Assembly (NCBI RefSeq): GCF_000230695.2
Contig: NC_020541.1
Span: 3,534,001 to 3,598,000, forward strand
Direction of reading: 5' to 3'
Length of the DNA stretch: 64,000 nucleotides
Source of the DNA: Rhodanobacter denitrificans
GTDB lineage: Bacteria > Pseudomonadota > Gammaproteobacteria > Xanthomonadales > Rhodanobacteraceae
Part shown: one piece after another, positions 18,222 to 27,864 of the stretch
How positions within the stretch are numbered: the stretch's first letter is position 1
Layout: every line of letters starts with the position of its first letter
Notes under the pieces: model-generated
The model's input: the letters and a program-made list of their open reading frames with translations, nothing else
What the model was told of the DNA's origin: nothing
Databases searched by the model: none
Made by a program: the position numbers and the translations under genes

Positions 18222-19081
18222 TCGATGTTCTGCACCTGTTCGCGCATCTGCTCGATCAGTACCTTCAGTTCGACGGCCGCGTTGGTGCTGCGCGCGTCGA
18301 CCGACTTGGAGCCCAGCGTGTTCGCCTCGCGGTTGAACTCCTGCATCAGGAAATCCAGCCGGCGGCCGACCGGCTCGGCCAGCCCCAGCACGCGGCGCGT
18401 CTCGCCAATGTGCGTGCTGAGCCGGTCGAGCTCCTCGTCGACGTCGGTACGGCTGATCTGCAGCACCAGCTCCTGTTCCAGCCGGCCCGGCTCGACCGGC
18501 TGCTTGAGGTCGGCCAGCCGCGTTTCCAGCCGGGTACGCAGCGCGGCGCGGATCTCCGGCATCCAGCCGCGCACGTCGGCGACCACGCGTTCGATCGCGT
18601 CCAGCTTGTCGCGCAGGATCCCGCCCAGCTTCTCGCCCTCGCGCTCGCGGGTGGCGGTGAGCGCATCCAGCGCGCGGTCGAGCACCTCGAACAGCGCGGC
18701 CTGCTGCGCTTCGGGATCGACTTCGGCCTGCTGCATCACCCCGGGGAATCGCAGCAGTTCGGTGAGCTGCACCTGCAAGCCGGGAAACAACGCAGCCAGG
18801 TCCAGGTTCAGTTCCGACAGACGCGACAGCAGCGCGGTGTCCACGTGCAGCGAATCGCCGCGCGCCTCGCCGCCGCGCAAACGCACGGTCAGGTCGAGCT
18901 TTCCGCGCGACAGCTTCGCCGCGACGCGTTCGCGCAACTGCGACTCGAAACCGCGCAACTCGTCCGGCAGCCGCGGGCTCAGCTCAAGGTAGCGGTGGTT
19001 GACCGTGCGCAGCTCGCAGCTGAGCGTGCCGGCGGGGCCGGTGGTTTCGGCGCTGGCGTAGGCCGTCATGCTGCGGATCAT
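18218..19081 (-). CDS. yicC: YicC/YloC family endoribonuclease
   Basis: 287-aa member of the YicC family, described as endoribonucleases acting on RNA in E. coli and B. subtilis. The start at 19081 gives the diagnostic N-terminus [10 protein letters not shown]; the region upstream is not conserved. A YicC N-terminal domain (about 1-155) is followed by the DUF1732 C-terminal domain with [17 protein letters not shown]. It is divergent from rph, and its stop overlaps the gmk start. Confidence 0.93.
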   Translation of the reverse strand: MIRSMTAYASAETTGPAGTLSCELRTVNHRYLELSPRLPDELRGFESQLRERVAAKLSRGKLDLTVRLRGGEARGDSLHVDTALLSRLSELNLDLAALFPGLQVQLTELLRFPGVMQQAEVDPEAQQAALFEVLDRALDALTATREREGEKLGGILRDKLDAIERVVADVRGWMPEIRAALRTRLETRLADLKQPVEPGRLEQELVLQISRTDVDEELDRLSTHIGETRRVLGLAEPVGRRLDFLMQEFNREANTLGSKSVDARSTNAAVELKVLIEQMREQVQNIE

Positions 19082-19157
19082 CGGCGCCTTCGGGACGTGG
19101 GGAAAGGACGCAATGGTAAACTCTCCGGTCCAACCTTGCCCAATCCGGCCACTCCCC

Positions 19158-19889
19158 ATGAATTCCGTCACCCGCCCCAGTGGCCGCACCAGCGACCAGC
19201 TGCGCAGCGTCAGCATCGAACGCCACTACACCCGCCACGCCGAAGGCTCGGTGCTGGTCAGCTTCGGCGACACCCGCGTACTGTGCACCGCCAGCATCGA
19301 GGACCGCGCGCCGGCCTGGCTGCGCGGCAAGGGCGAGGGCTGGATCACCGCCGAATACGGCATGCTGCCGCGCGCCACCAACACCCGCACCCAGCGCGAG
19401 GCCACCCGCGGCGGCCAGGGCGGGCGCACCATGGAAATCCAGCGGCTGATCGGCCGCAGCCTGCGCGCCTGCGTCAACCGGCAGGCGCTGGGCGAGCGCG
19501 TGATCACACTGGACTGCGATGTGCTGCAGGCCGACGGCGGCACCCGCACCGCGGCGATCACCGGCGCCTACGTGGCCCTGGTCGATGCAGTGAACCTGCT
19601 GATGAAGCGCGAGAACCTGAAGCGCAATCCGGTGGTGGGCGCGGTCGCCGCGGTCTCGGTGGGCATCTACCAGGGCGTGCCGGTGCTCGACCTCGACTAC
19701 GCCGAGGATTCCGACTGCGACACCGACATGAACGTGGTGATGAACGACGGCGGCGGCTTCATCGAGGTGCAGGGCACCGCCGAAGGCCACGCGTTCCGCC
19801 GCAATGAAATGGATGCGCTGCTGGCGCTGGCCGAGAAAGGCATCGGCGAACTGGTCGCGGCGCAGCGCGCGGCACTGGCGCAGGGCTGA
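19158..19889 (+). CDS. rph: Ribonuclease PH
   Basis: Phosphorolytic 3'-5' exoribonuclease that trims tRNA 3' ends. 243 aa, full length (not truncated as in E. coli K-12). Typical blocks: [11 protein letters not shown] near the start, [14 protein letters not shown], the arginine-rich [20 protein letters not shown], and [17 protein letters not shown] with the metal-binding aspartates. The ATG at 19158 matches the family start. rdgB begins six bases after its stop, so rph-rdgB-hemW form one unit. Confidence 0.96.
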   Translation: MNSVTRPSGRTSDQLRSVSIERHYTRHAEGSVLVSFGDTRVLCTASIEDRAPAWLRGKGEGWITAEYGMLPRATNTRTQREATRGGQGGRTMEIQRLIGRSLRACVNRQALGERVITLDCDVLQADGGTRTAAITGAYVALVDAVNLLMKRENLKRNPVVGAVAAVSVGIYQGVPVLDLDYAEDSDCDTDMNVVMNDGGGFIEVQGTAEGHAFRRNEMDALLALAEKGIGELVAAQRAALAQG

Positions 19890-19894
19890 GCACG

Positions 19895-20494
19895 ATGTCG
19901 CGCATCGTGCTGGCCAGCAGCAACCCGGGCAAACTGAAGGAGTTCGGCGCACTGCTCGCCGGCAGCGGCCTCGACGTCATACCGCAGGCCAGCCTGGGCA
20001 TCCGCGACGCCGACGAAACCGGCCACACCTTCATCGAGAATGCCCTGCTCAAGGCGCGCCACGCCGCGCAGGCCAGCGGGCTGCCTGCGCTGGCCGACGA
20101 CTCGGGCCTGTGCGTGGACCATCTGCACGGCGCGCCGGGCCTGTATTCGGCGCGCTACAGCGGCGGCCACGGTGACGCCACGGCAAACAACGCGAAGCTG
20201 CTGCGCGAACTCGATGGCGTGCCGGTCGAACGGCGCGGCGCGTTCTTCATCTGCGTGCTGGTGCTGCTGCAGCATGCCGGCGACCCGGCTCCGCTGATCG
20301 CCGAAGCGCGCTGGCACGGGCGCATCCTCACCGAAGGTCGCGGCAGCGGCGGCTTCGGCTACAACCCGGTATTCCTGCCCGACGGCTACGAGCAAAGCGT
20401 GGCCGAAATGGACGATGCGCTGAAGAACCGCCTCAGTCATCGTGGCCAGGCGCTGGCGAAACTGCACGACCGGCTGCGCGAACTTCGCCCATGA
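19895..20494 (+). CDS. rdgB: dITP/XTP pyrophosphatase (RdgB/HAM1)
   Basis: Cleans the nucleotide pool by hydrolysing dITP, ITP and XTP to monophosphates. 199 aa with the N-terminal ASSNPGKLKEF, the catalytic ADDSGLCVDHLHGAPGLYSA and GSGGFGYNPVF; the conserved NRLSHRGQAL lies near the end. It overlaps hemW in an ATGA, a common pairing in proteobacteria. Confidence 0.97.
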   Translation: MSRIVLASSNPGKLKEFGALLAGSGLDVIPQASLGIRDADETGHTFIENALLKARHAAQASGLPALADDSGLCVDHLHGAPGLYSARYSGGHGDATANNAKLLRELDGVPVERRGAFFICVLVLLQHAGDPAPLIAEARWHGRILTEGRGSGGFGYNPVFLPDGYEQSVAEMDDALKNRLSHRGQALAKLHDRLRELRP

Positions 20495-21657
20495 GCCTCA
20501 TCGCACCGCCGCTGTCGCTGTACGTGCACATGCCGTGGTGCGTGAAGAAGTGCCCGTACTGCGACTTCAACTCGCACGGCCTGCGCAGCGAACCACCGCC
20601 GTATGCCCAGTACATCGACCACCTGCTGGCCGACCTCGACGCCGATCGCGCGGATTTCGCGCCGGCACTCGAAGGCCGCCCGGTCGTCAGCGTGTTCTTC
20701 GGCGGCGGCACGCCCAGCCTGTTCGCGCCGAAGCTGATCGCGCGCCTGCTTGACGGCGTGCGCGAGCGGCTGCCGCTGGCGGACGATGTCGAGATCACCC
20801 TGGAGACCAACCCCGGCACGGTCGAGCACGGCAGCTTCGACGGCTATCTCGCCGCCGGAGTCAACCGCATCTCGTTCGGCATACAGAGCTTCGACGACGA
20901 CAAGCTGCGCCGGCTCGGCCGCATCCACTCGGCCGGCGAGGCGGAAGCCGCGGTGAAGTCGGCGCAGGACGCCGGCTACGCCAACATCAACCTCGACCTG
21001 ATGTACGCGCTGCCGAAGCAGGAACTGGACGGTGCGCTGGCCGACGTGGAACGCGCCGTGGCGCTCAAGCCCACCCACATCTCGCACTACCAGCTGACGC
21101 TGGAGCCGAATACCGCGTTCGCCGCCAACCCGCCGCCGCTGCCCGACGACGACCACGCCTGGGCGATGCAGGAGGCCTGCGAGGCGCGCCTGGCCGCCGC
21201 CGGCTATGGCCAGTACGAAATTTCCGCGTATGCGCAGCCCGGCCGGCGCTGCGTGCACAACCTCAACTACTGGCAGTTCGGCGACTACCTCGGCATCGGT
21301 GCCGGCGCCCACGGCAAGCTCAGCGATGCCGCCGGCGGCCAGGTGCGCCGGCGCTGGAAGACCCGCGGCCCGCGCGCCTACCTGGACGCCGCCGGCGGTC
21401 CGGCCCGGATCGGCGGCGACCACACGGTCGACGCGGGCGAGCTGCCATTCGAATACATGCTCAACGCGCTGCGCCTGGTCGATGGCGTGCCGATGGCCGC
21501 GTTTGCCGAGCGCACCGGCCTGCCGCCGCGGCGGATCGCCGCCGCGCTGGCCGCAGCGGTCCGCCGCGGCTGGCTGCACGACGACCCGCAGCGGTTGCAC
21601 ACCACCGTGCTGGGCCAGCGCTTCCTCAACGACGTGATCGGCACATTTCTGGACTGA
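20491..21657 (+). CDS. hemW: Radical SAM heme chaperone HemW
   Basis: 388-aa radical-SAM protein that binds heme and delivers it to client enzymes; often mis-annotated as coproporphyrinogen oxidase HemN. The [4Fe-4S] motif CVKKCPYC lies in the first 30 residues and is followed by DFNSHG, the HemW rather than HemN form. FFGGGTPS and the C-terminal HemN_C domain (ELPFEYMLNALRL) are present. Confidence 0.95.
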   Translation: MSLIAPPLSLYVHMPWCVKKCPYCDFNSHGLRSEPPPYAQYIDHLLADLDADRADFAPALEGRPVVSVFFGGGTPSLFAPKLIARLLDGVRERLPLADDVEITLETNPGTVEHGSFDGYLAAGVNRISFGIQSFDDDKLRRLGRIHSAGEAEAAVKSAQDAGYANINLDLMYALPKQELDGALADVERAVALKPTHISHYQLTLEPNTAFAANPPPLPDDDHAWAMQEACEARLAAAGYGQYEISAYAQPGRRCVHNLNYWQFGDYLGIGAGAHGKLSDAAGGQVRRRWKTRGPRAYLDAAGGPARIGGDHTVDAGELPFEYMLNALRLVDGVPMAAFAERTGLPPRRIAAALAAAVRRGWLHDDPQRLHTTVLGQRFLNDVIGTFLD

Positions 21658-21745
21658 ACGTCGCACCGCGACGGCCTGCACCCAATGGCATCGCTGTCGC
21701 AACCGGCATAGACTTGCCGCTCCGGGGGAATTGGCAGGTTCATGC

Positions 21746-24040
21746 ATGGATGTCGGGCACGATCGACGTCACTCGTCCGCGTCGCCGCAGGGCGGCCGCG
21801 TCGGCAACGCACGCTGGCCGGCGCGTACGCAACGCCTGCTGGAAGCCAGCTACCACCACTGCGTGGAAGGCTTGCAGGAACCTCTGCGCCGCTGCCTGGG
21901 CGAATTCGAGAAACAGCTGTTCGCGCTGGCCGAACGCGCGCACCATGCCGGCGAGCAGCAGGACTGCTTCGCCAGTCGGCAACACGTGCTGCAGGGACGC
22001 ACCGCCTACACGCAGCGTTTCATGGAGCGCCTCGGCAGCGTGTTCAACGACATCGACCGCGCCAGCGCCGCACCGCCCGCCACCCATCCGAAGCCGTGGC
22101 AGGCGCTGACCCTGGTCGACCCCGGCGAGCAGGAAGTGTCGATGACCCTGGAACAGCTGGGTGCCCGCGGCGAGGTGCGCCATGCCAGCGTGCTGTACGA
22201 GCTGGGCCACCGGCTGGCGGTGCTGGTCGGTGCGCCGCCGCTGGAGGGCCAGGCGTTGCCGCTGGGTCCCTATGCGCTGGCCCGGGCCTGCCATGAGGCC
22301 AGCGCCGAGCTGGAACTGCCGCTGCCGCATCAGCTGCTGCTGCTGCAGCACTTCGACCAGTGGGTGCTCCAGGCGCTGGCGCCGTTGTACGACATCATCA
22401 ATGCACAGCTGCAGGGCGACGGCATCCTGCCGCAGTTGCGCAGCATCCCGATTCCGCGACACGTCGGCAAACGGGCACGCCCCGCCACCGCCGGCAGCAC
22501 CGGCGCAGCCGGCGAGCCGGCGGCCACCGGTACCGCCACGGCACACGCCGGCGGCGCCGGAGCCGGCCCGACCGGCGGCAGCGGCGCGCCGATCGAGGTG
22601 CTCGAGTCCCTGCGCGACCTGCTCGCGCGGCAGCGCGCCAGCCAGAGCGGCATCAGCGGCCAGGCGGTCGGCCGGGCCGCCAGCGAACAGGAACTGCAAT
22701 CCGCGCTGGGCGCGTTGCAGCAACACCTGGCCCAGGTCACCGACCAGGCCGGCCGCGAACTGCGCAGCGCGGCCCGGCTGCGCGAGGAACTGCTGGCCCA
22801 GCTCAATGTGGGCAAGCCCGGCGACGCGCCGCGCACCCAGCTCAGCGACGAGCAAGGCGACAAGGTGGAACTGGTCGCGCGGCTGTTCGAACAGCTCGGC
22901 CAGCAGTTGCAGCAGGGCGGCAACGCCCATCAGCTGCTCGGCAGCCTGCAACTGCCGGTGCTGCGCATGGCGGTGGCCGACCGCGGCTTCTTCGAGAAAC
23001 GCGAGCATCCGGCACGCCGCCTGCTCGACACGGTGACCGCCGCGGCGAACGACTGGCTCGACGGCAGCGACGACGAGAGCAACCGCCCGCTGGCGACCAA
23101 GCTCGAGCAGCTGGTCAGCCGCGCCAGCCAGGAACCGCCCAGCGCCGGCCTGTACACCACGCTGCTGGCCGACATCGAGCATCACCTGGCCCTGCTCACG
23201 CGCAAGGCACAGGCGGCCGAACGGCGCCACGTGGAAGCCGCGCAGGGGCGCGAGCGGCTGGACCAGGCCCGCCACCGCGCCGGCGAGCTGATGGCCGAAC
23301 GCTTCGCGCAGTCGCCGCCGCGCGGCCTGTTGCGCGCCCTGCTCGACCGCGCCTGGTCCGACGTGCTGGCGTTGACCCTGCTGCGGCACGGCGAGGACAG
23401 CGAAGCATTCGGCATGCAGCTGGCGATCACCGACCAGTTGCTCGGCCGCCTGCCGGTGGGCGACCGCCTGCAACTGCAGGCGGAGGTGGAGTCCGGCCTG
23501 CAGCAGATCGGCATGCACGTCGAGGAAGCCGTGCAGGTGGCGCAGCGGCTGCTCGGCGCGGGCAAGCCCGACCCGGCCGTGGAGTTGCCCAGCGCCACCG
23601 ACCTCGCCTTGCGGCTCAAGCAGCACCAACGTCTCGGCCAACTGCAGTCCACCCCGCAGCACGAACCGGCGGCGGCCGCCCAGCCGGACCCGGCGCCGGC
23701 ACCCAGCCCGCGTGAACGGAGCATCGAACAGCACCTGCGCGAGCTGCCGTTCGGCAGCTGGTTCGAATTCGTCGACCCGGGCACCGGAACGATCGCCCGG
23801 CGCAAGCTGGCCTGGCACTCGCCGATGTCCGGACGCTGCCTGCTGGTCAGCCGGCGCGGTCAGCGCGGTGAGGAGATGAGCCTGGCGCAACTGGCCCATG
23901 AAGTGGCCAGTGGTCGCGCCTGCGAGGTGCCGGCGCAACCGGAGAGCCTGCTCGACCGCGCCTGGCGCAGCCTCACCGGCAGCCTGCGCCAGACGACCGC
24001 CTCCCGCCGCCCCACTCCGCCAGAGGCCGCGCGCCGATGA
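21746..24040 (+). CDS. DUF1631 family protein
   Basis: 764-aa cytosolic protein of the DUF1631 family, function unknown. It is mostly helical, Gln/Leu/Arg-rich, with a low-complexity Gly/Ala/Thr linker at about 245-290. The C-terminal 80 residues (LPFGSWFEFVDPGTG, RKLAWHSPMSGRCLLVSRRG) look like the small beta-barrel module that ends this family. It overlaps the PilZ gene in an ATGA, suggesting a link to c-di-GMP signalling. The ATG at 21746 is used; a TTG five codons earlier is possible. Confidence 0.85.
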   Translation: MDVGHDRRHSSASPQGGRVGNARWPARTQRLLEASYHHCVEGLQEPLRRCLGEFEKQLFALAERAHHAGEQQDCFASRQHVLQGRTAYTQRFMERLGSVFNDIDRASAAPPATHPKPWQALTLVDPGEQEVSMTLEQLGARGEVRHASVLYELGHRLAVLVGAPPLEGQALPLGPYALARACHEASAELELPLPHQLLLLQHFDQWVLQALAPLYDIINAQLQGDGILPQLRSIPIPRHVGKRARPATAGSTGAAGEPAATGTATAHAGGAGAGPTGGSGAPIEVLESLRDLLARQRASQSGISGQAVGRAASEQELQSALGALQQHLAQVTDQAGRELRSAARLREELLAQLNVGKPGDAPRTQLSDEQGDKVELVARLFEQLGQQLQQGGNAHQLLGSLQLPVLRMAVADRGFFEKREHPARRLLDTVTAAANDWLDGSDDESNRPLATKLEQLVSRASQEPPSAGLYTTLLADIEHHLALLTRKAQAAERRHVEAAQGRERLDQARHRAGELMAERFAQSPPRGLLRALLDRAWSDVLALTLLRHGEDSEAFGMQLAITDQLLGRLPVGDRLQLQAEVESGLQQIGMHVEEAVQVAQRLLGAGKPDPAVELPSATDLALRLKQHQRLGQLQSTPQHEPAAAAQPDPAPAPSPRERSIEQHLRELPFGSWFEFVDPGTGTIARRKLAWHSPMSGRCLLVSRRGQRGEEMSLAQLAHEVASGRACEVPAQPESLLDRAWRSLTGSLRQTTASRRPTPPEAARR

Positions 24041-24384
24041 GCACCAGCGACCAGCGCCGCGCCGAGCGCAAGCGCGCCAACGCCAACGCCATCGTCACCG
24101 ATGCGATCAGCGGCCTGCCGATCGGCCACCTGGGCAACCTGTCGATGACCGGCATGCTGCTGATCAGCGCGCAGGCGCCGCGCAGCGAGGCACTGTACCA
24201 GGTCAGCATGACCCTGCCCGGTTCGGAGCGGATGCTGGCCCAGTCGCAGCCGATCGAAGTGGGCATCCAGGAGCAGTGGCACGAATCGGCCGCCAGCACG
24301 GGGCAGATCTGGGCCGGCTACCGCATCGTGGCGATCACCGACGCCGACGCCGCCCGCATCGAGAGCTGGCTGGCGCAGGACTGA
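24037..24384 (+). CDS. PilZ-domain protein
   Basis: 115-aa single PilZ-like domain. RRAERKR at residues 7-13 resembles the RxxxR c-di-GMP-binding motif, and LGNLSMTGMLL at about 32-42 resembles the [D/N]xSxxG strand, so it could bind c-di-GMP. It is co-translated with the DUF1631 gene. Which process it controls cannot be told from the neighbours. Confidence 0.85.
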   Translation: MSTSDQRRAERKRANANAIVTDAISGLPIGHLGNLSMTGMLLISAQAPRSEALYQVSMTLPGSERMLAQSQPIEVGIQEQWHESAASTGQIWAGYRIVAITDADAARIESWLAQD

Positions 24385-24544
24385 CGCCGCGCCGGCAGCT
24401 GGCTGGCGGTCGCCGCGTGTACGCGCCATCATGCACGCGCGTCCCTTTCCCCAGTTCACCACGGGTTGTACCGGCCCTGTGCGCACGCCTCCCGGCGACG
24501 GCCAGCGAGCAGGCAGCAGGACGGCCCGCCGCCGAGGAGTCACC

Positions 24545-25861
24545 ATGCACCAGCCGTCCGCCCCGCTGTATGCGCAGCACCTGGCCACCCTGTGCGAACG
24601 TGCCGACAGGGCATTGGCGCAGGGCGGTTTCGACCACCTGCTGGTTGCCGCCGGCACGCCGCCGCGCAAGTTCCTCGACGACCAGGATTACCCGTTCGTC
24701 GCCAACCCGCACTTCCGGCACTGGCTGCCGCTGGACGGCACCCCGGGCAGCTGGGTCGCCTACACCCCGGGTGCGAAGCCGAAGCTGGTGTTCGTACAGC
24801 CGCACGACTACTGGCACGTGGTGCCGGAAGCACCGCACGGCTACTGGGTCGAACATTTCGACATCGTGATCGTGCGCAGCGCGGCGGACGCCGTCGCGCA
24901 GCTGCCGCGGGGCCGCGGCGCGGTGCTCGCCCCGGCCTGCCCGGGCATCGACGGCGTGGAGATCAACAACCCGCAGGCCGTGCTCGACTGCCTGCACTGG
25001 CACCGCAGCTACAAGACGCCGTACGAACTGGCACTGATGCGCGAAGCCAATCGCATCGGCACCCGCGCACACCGCGCCGCCGAGGCCGCCTTCCGCGCCG
25101 ACCGCAGTGAATTCGGCATCCACCTGACCTACCTCGCCGCCGCGCGCCAGATCGACGCCGAGCTGCCGTACGCCAGCATCGTGGCGCTGAACCAGCACGG
25201 TGCGGTGCTGCACTACACGCACTTCGACCGCATGCCGCCGGCGCAGGGCCGCTCGTTCCTGATCGACGCCGGCGCCAGCGCCGCCGGCTACGCCAGCGAC
25301 ATCACCCGTACCTACGCCGGCACGCAGGCGGGCGAGTTCCAGGCGCTGATCGACAGCATGGATGCCGCCCAGCAGGGCTTCGTGGCGAAGGTGCGCGCCG
25401 GGCAGAGCTACCCCGAGCTGCACCTCCACGCCCACCACGTCATTGCCGGCGTGCTGCGCGAGCACGGCTTCATCCGCCTGAGCGCGGAGAGCGCGGTCGA
25501 GTCCGGCGTGACCGGCACCTTCTTCCCGCACGGGCTGGGTCACCCGCTCGGCCTGCAGGTGCACGACGTCGCCGGCTTCCAGCAGAGCGAGCGCGGCGGC
25601 AGCATCCCGCGTCCGGACGGCCATCCCTACCTGCGCATGACTCGCGTGCTGGAGCCGGGCATGGTGGTGACGATCGAGCCGGGCCTGTACTTCATCGACA
25701 TGCTGCTGGCCGAACTGCGCGACAAGCCGGTGGCCGCCGACATCGACTGGGCGAAGGTCGACCATTTCCGCCAGTACGGCGGCATCCGCATCGAGGACGA
25801 CGTGGCCTGCACCGACGGCGCACCGGAAAACCTCACGCGCGACGCGTTCGCTTCGGCCTGA
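24545..25861 (+). CDS. pepQ: Xaa-Pro dipeptidase (prolidase)
   Basis: 438-aa M24 metallopeptidase that cleaves X-Pro dipeptides. The five dinuclear-metal ligands are visible: Asp in IDAGASAAGY, Asp in ASDITRTY, His in HGLGHPLGLQVHD, Glu in TIEPGLYF and Glu in GIRIEDDV. The length and N-terminal domain match E. coli PepQ rather than aminopeptidase P, a second M24 member at 29268. GAGGAG lies six bases ahead of the ATG at 24545. Monocistronic. Confidence 0.92.
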   Translation: MHQPSAPLYAQHLATLCERADRALAQGGFDHLLVAAGTPPRKFLDDQDYPFVANPHFRHWLPLDGTPGSWVAYTPGAKPKLVFVQPHDYWHVVPEAPHGYWVEHFDIVIVRSAADAVAQLPRGRGAVLAPACPGIDGVEINNPQAVLDCLHWHRSYKTPYELALMREANRIGTRAHRAAEAAFRADRSEFGIHLTYLAAARQIDAELPYASIVALNQHGAVLHYTHFDRMPPAQGRSFLIDAGASAAGYASDITRTYAGTQAGEFQALIDSMDAAQQGFVAKVRAGQSYPELHLHAHHVIAGVLREHGFIRLSAESAVESGVTGTFFPHGLGHPLGLQVHDVAGFQQSERGGSIPRPDGHPYLRMTRVLEPGMVVTIEPGLYFIDMLLAELRDKPVAADIDWAKVDHFRQYGGIRIEDDVACTDGAPENLTRDAFASA

Positions 25862-26056
25862 GTCGAAGCAGTCCCCCGCTTGTTCATTTGCCCCCTTCGG
25901 CAGCGAAACCGCTTTCGGCCTCCGCAGGGAGGGCGAGCGACTTTTCGCTGCGGGTAACCGTACGCACCGGGGCAGTCGCCGCTGCGACATTCGTCCACAC
26001 CGTGACGACATCCGTGCGGCGTATGCTGCGCGGCAGGTAGTGCACGGATTCGTCGC

Positions 26057-26287
26057 ATGTCCCGCCCCGCGATTTCCAGCGTTCCACCTGAAGGTCTGCA
26101 CACGCCGCCGCGCCCGCTGCGGCGGCTGACGTTCGAGTTGTTCGGCATCGTCGCGCTGAAGATCGCGGCGCTCGCGCTGATCTGGTGGGTGGTGCTCGCG
26201 CCGCAACCGAAACCCGACGCCAGCCCCGATGCGATCGCGCAGCGGTTGGCGCCTTCTGCCCCCGTGTCGCCGGAAGCCCAGCCATGA
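26057..26287 (+). CDS. cydP: Putative small cytochrome bd subunit CydP
   Basis: 76-aa protein with one membrane segment (about residues 28-48, FGIVALKIAALALIWWVVL) and a Pro/Ala-rich tail. It lies directly before cydA and overlaps it in an ATGA, where a small CydP gene is found in related proteobacteria. Its role in oxidase assembly or stability is not established by this sequence. Confidence 0.78.
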   Translation: MSRPAISSVPPEGLHTPPRPLRRLTFELFGIVALKIAALALIWWVVLAPQPKPDASPDAIAQRLAPSAPVSPEAQP

Positions 26288-27855
26288 TCCTGATCGACGC
26301 CGACGTCGTCACGCTGTCGCGCCTGCAGTTCGCGCTGACCGCGCTGTACCACTTCCTGTTCGTGCCGCTGACGCTGGGCCTGGTGTGGATCCTGGCGATC
26401 ATGGAAAGCGTCTACGTGATGACCGGGCGCGAGGTATGGAAGCGCATGGTGCAGTTCTGGGGCGTGCTGTTCGGCATCAACTTCGCGATGGGCGTGGCCA
26501 CCGGGGTGACCATGGAGTTCCAGTTCGGCATGAACTGGGCGTACTACTCGCACTACGTGGGCGACATCTTCGGCGCGCCGCTGGCGATCGAGGGGCTGAT
26601 GGCGTTCTTCCTCGAAGCCACCCTGGTCGGCGTGTTCTTCATGGGCTGGGAGCGCATCTCGCGGATCAAGCACCTGCTGGTGACCTGGTTCCTGGCGCTG
26701 GGCACCAGCCTGTCGGCGCTGTGGATCCTGGTGGCGAACGCGTGGATGCAGAACCCGGTCGGCGCCGCGTTCAACCCCGAAACGATGCGCATGGAAGTGA
26801 CCTCGTTCTCCGCGGTGCTGTTCAACCCGGTGGCGCAGGACAAGTTCGTGCACACGGTGAGCGCCGGCTACGTGCTGGGCGCGATGTTCGTGCTGTCGAT
26901 CAGCGCGTGGTACCTGCTGCGCGGGCGCAACGTGGATTTCGCCAAGCGCTCGATGACGGTGGCGGCCAGCTTCGGGCTGGCGGCGGCGCTGTCGGTGGTG
27001 GTGCTGGGCGACGAGTCCGGCTACAGCGTGTCGCTGAACCAGAAGATGAAGATGGCCTCGATCGAGGCGATGTGGGAGACCGAACCGGCGCCGGCGCCAT
27101 TCACCCTGTTCGGCCTGCCCGACATGCAGCAGCGCACCACCCATTACGCGCTGAAGATCCCGTGGGTGATGGGCCTGATCGGCACCCGTTCTCTCGACCA
27201 GACGATGCCCGGCATCAACGAACTGGTGGACGACGCGAAGGGACGGATCGGCAACGGCATCCAAGCCTACGACGCGATGCTGATGCTGCGCCGGGACAAG
27301 GACGACGCGCAGGCGAAAGCGACACTCGCCGCGCACGACCAGGACCTCGGCTATGCGCTGCTGCTGAAGAAGTACGTCGACGACCCGCGCCGGGCCACGC
27401 CGGCGGATATCCAGAAGGCCGCCGACAGCACCATCCCGAACGTGCCGGTGCTGTTCTGGTCGTTCCGCATCATGGTCGCCTGCGGCTTCTATTTCATCGC
27501 GCTGTTCGCACTCTCGTTCTGGAAGGCCAGCAAGCGCACGCTGGACCGCCAGCGCGGGTACCTGCGCCTGGCGCTGTGGAGCCTGCCGCTGCCGTGGATC
27601 GCCATCGAGCTGGGCTGGATCGTGGCCGAGTACGGCCGCCAGCCGTGGGCGATCGAGGGCGTGCTGCCCACCGCGCTGGGCGTGTCGGCGGTGAGCACCG
27701 GCCAGATCCTCACCTCGCTCGGCGGTTTCCTGCTGTTCTACACCGCGCTGGCGGTGGTCGACGCGGTGCTGATGCTGAAGTTCGCGCGCAAGGGGCCGGA
27801 CGGGCTTGGCCTCTGGCCACCGGCGCTCGCCACCCTTCCCTCCGACCGGCCCTGA
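26284..27855 (+). CDS. cydA: Cytochrome bd ubiquinol oxidase subunit I
   Basis: 523-aa inner-membrane subunit that oxidises ubiquinol and carries hemes b558, b595 and d. Heme ligands match E. coli with an offset of four: His23 (ALYHFLF), His190 (DKFVHTVSAGY) and Met397 (FRIMVACGF). The quinol loop after GDESGYSVSLNQKMKMA is of the long type, as in E. coli. High-affinity oxygen use under low oxygen and resistance to NO or peroxide are family traits. The operon is cydP-cydA-cydB-(REP)-cydX. Confidence 0.97.
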   Translation: MILIDADVVTLSRLQFALTALYHFLFVPLTLGLVWILAIMESVYVMTGREVWKRMVQFWGVLFGINFAMGVATGVTMEFQFGMNWAYYSHYVGDIFGAPLAIEGLMAFFLEATLVGVFFMGWERISRIKHLLVTWFLALGTSLSALWILVANAWMQNPVGAAFNPETMRMEVTSFSAVLFNPVAQDKFVHTVSAGYVLGAMFVLSISAWYLLRGRNVDFAKRSMTVAASFGLAAALSVVVLGDESGYSVSLNQKMKMASIEAMWETEPAPAPFTLFGLPDMQQRTTHYALKIPWVMGLIGTRSLDQTMPGINELVDDAKGRIGNGIQAYDAMLMLRRDKDDAQAKATLAAHDQDLGYALLLKKYVDDPRRATPADIQKAADSTIPNVPVLFWSFRIMVACGFYFIALFALSFWKASKRTLDRQRGYLRLALWSLPLPWIAIELGWIVAEYGRQPWAIEGVLPTALGVSAVSTGQILTSLGGFLLFYTALAVVDAVLMLKFARKGPDGLGLWPPALATLPSDRP

Positions 27856-27864
27856 GGAATCGCC

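Noticed and set aside
21740..23938. 732-aa open frame opposite the DUF1631 gene
   Set aside because: Antisense shadow with low-complexity composition; the plus-strand gene is coupled to the PilZ gene and has family features.
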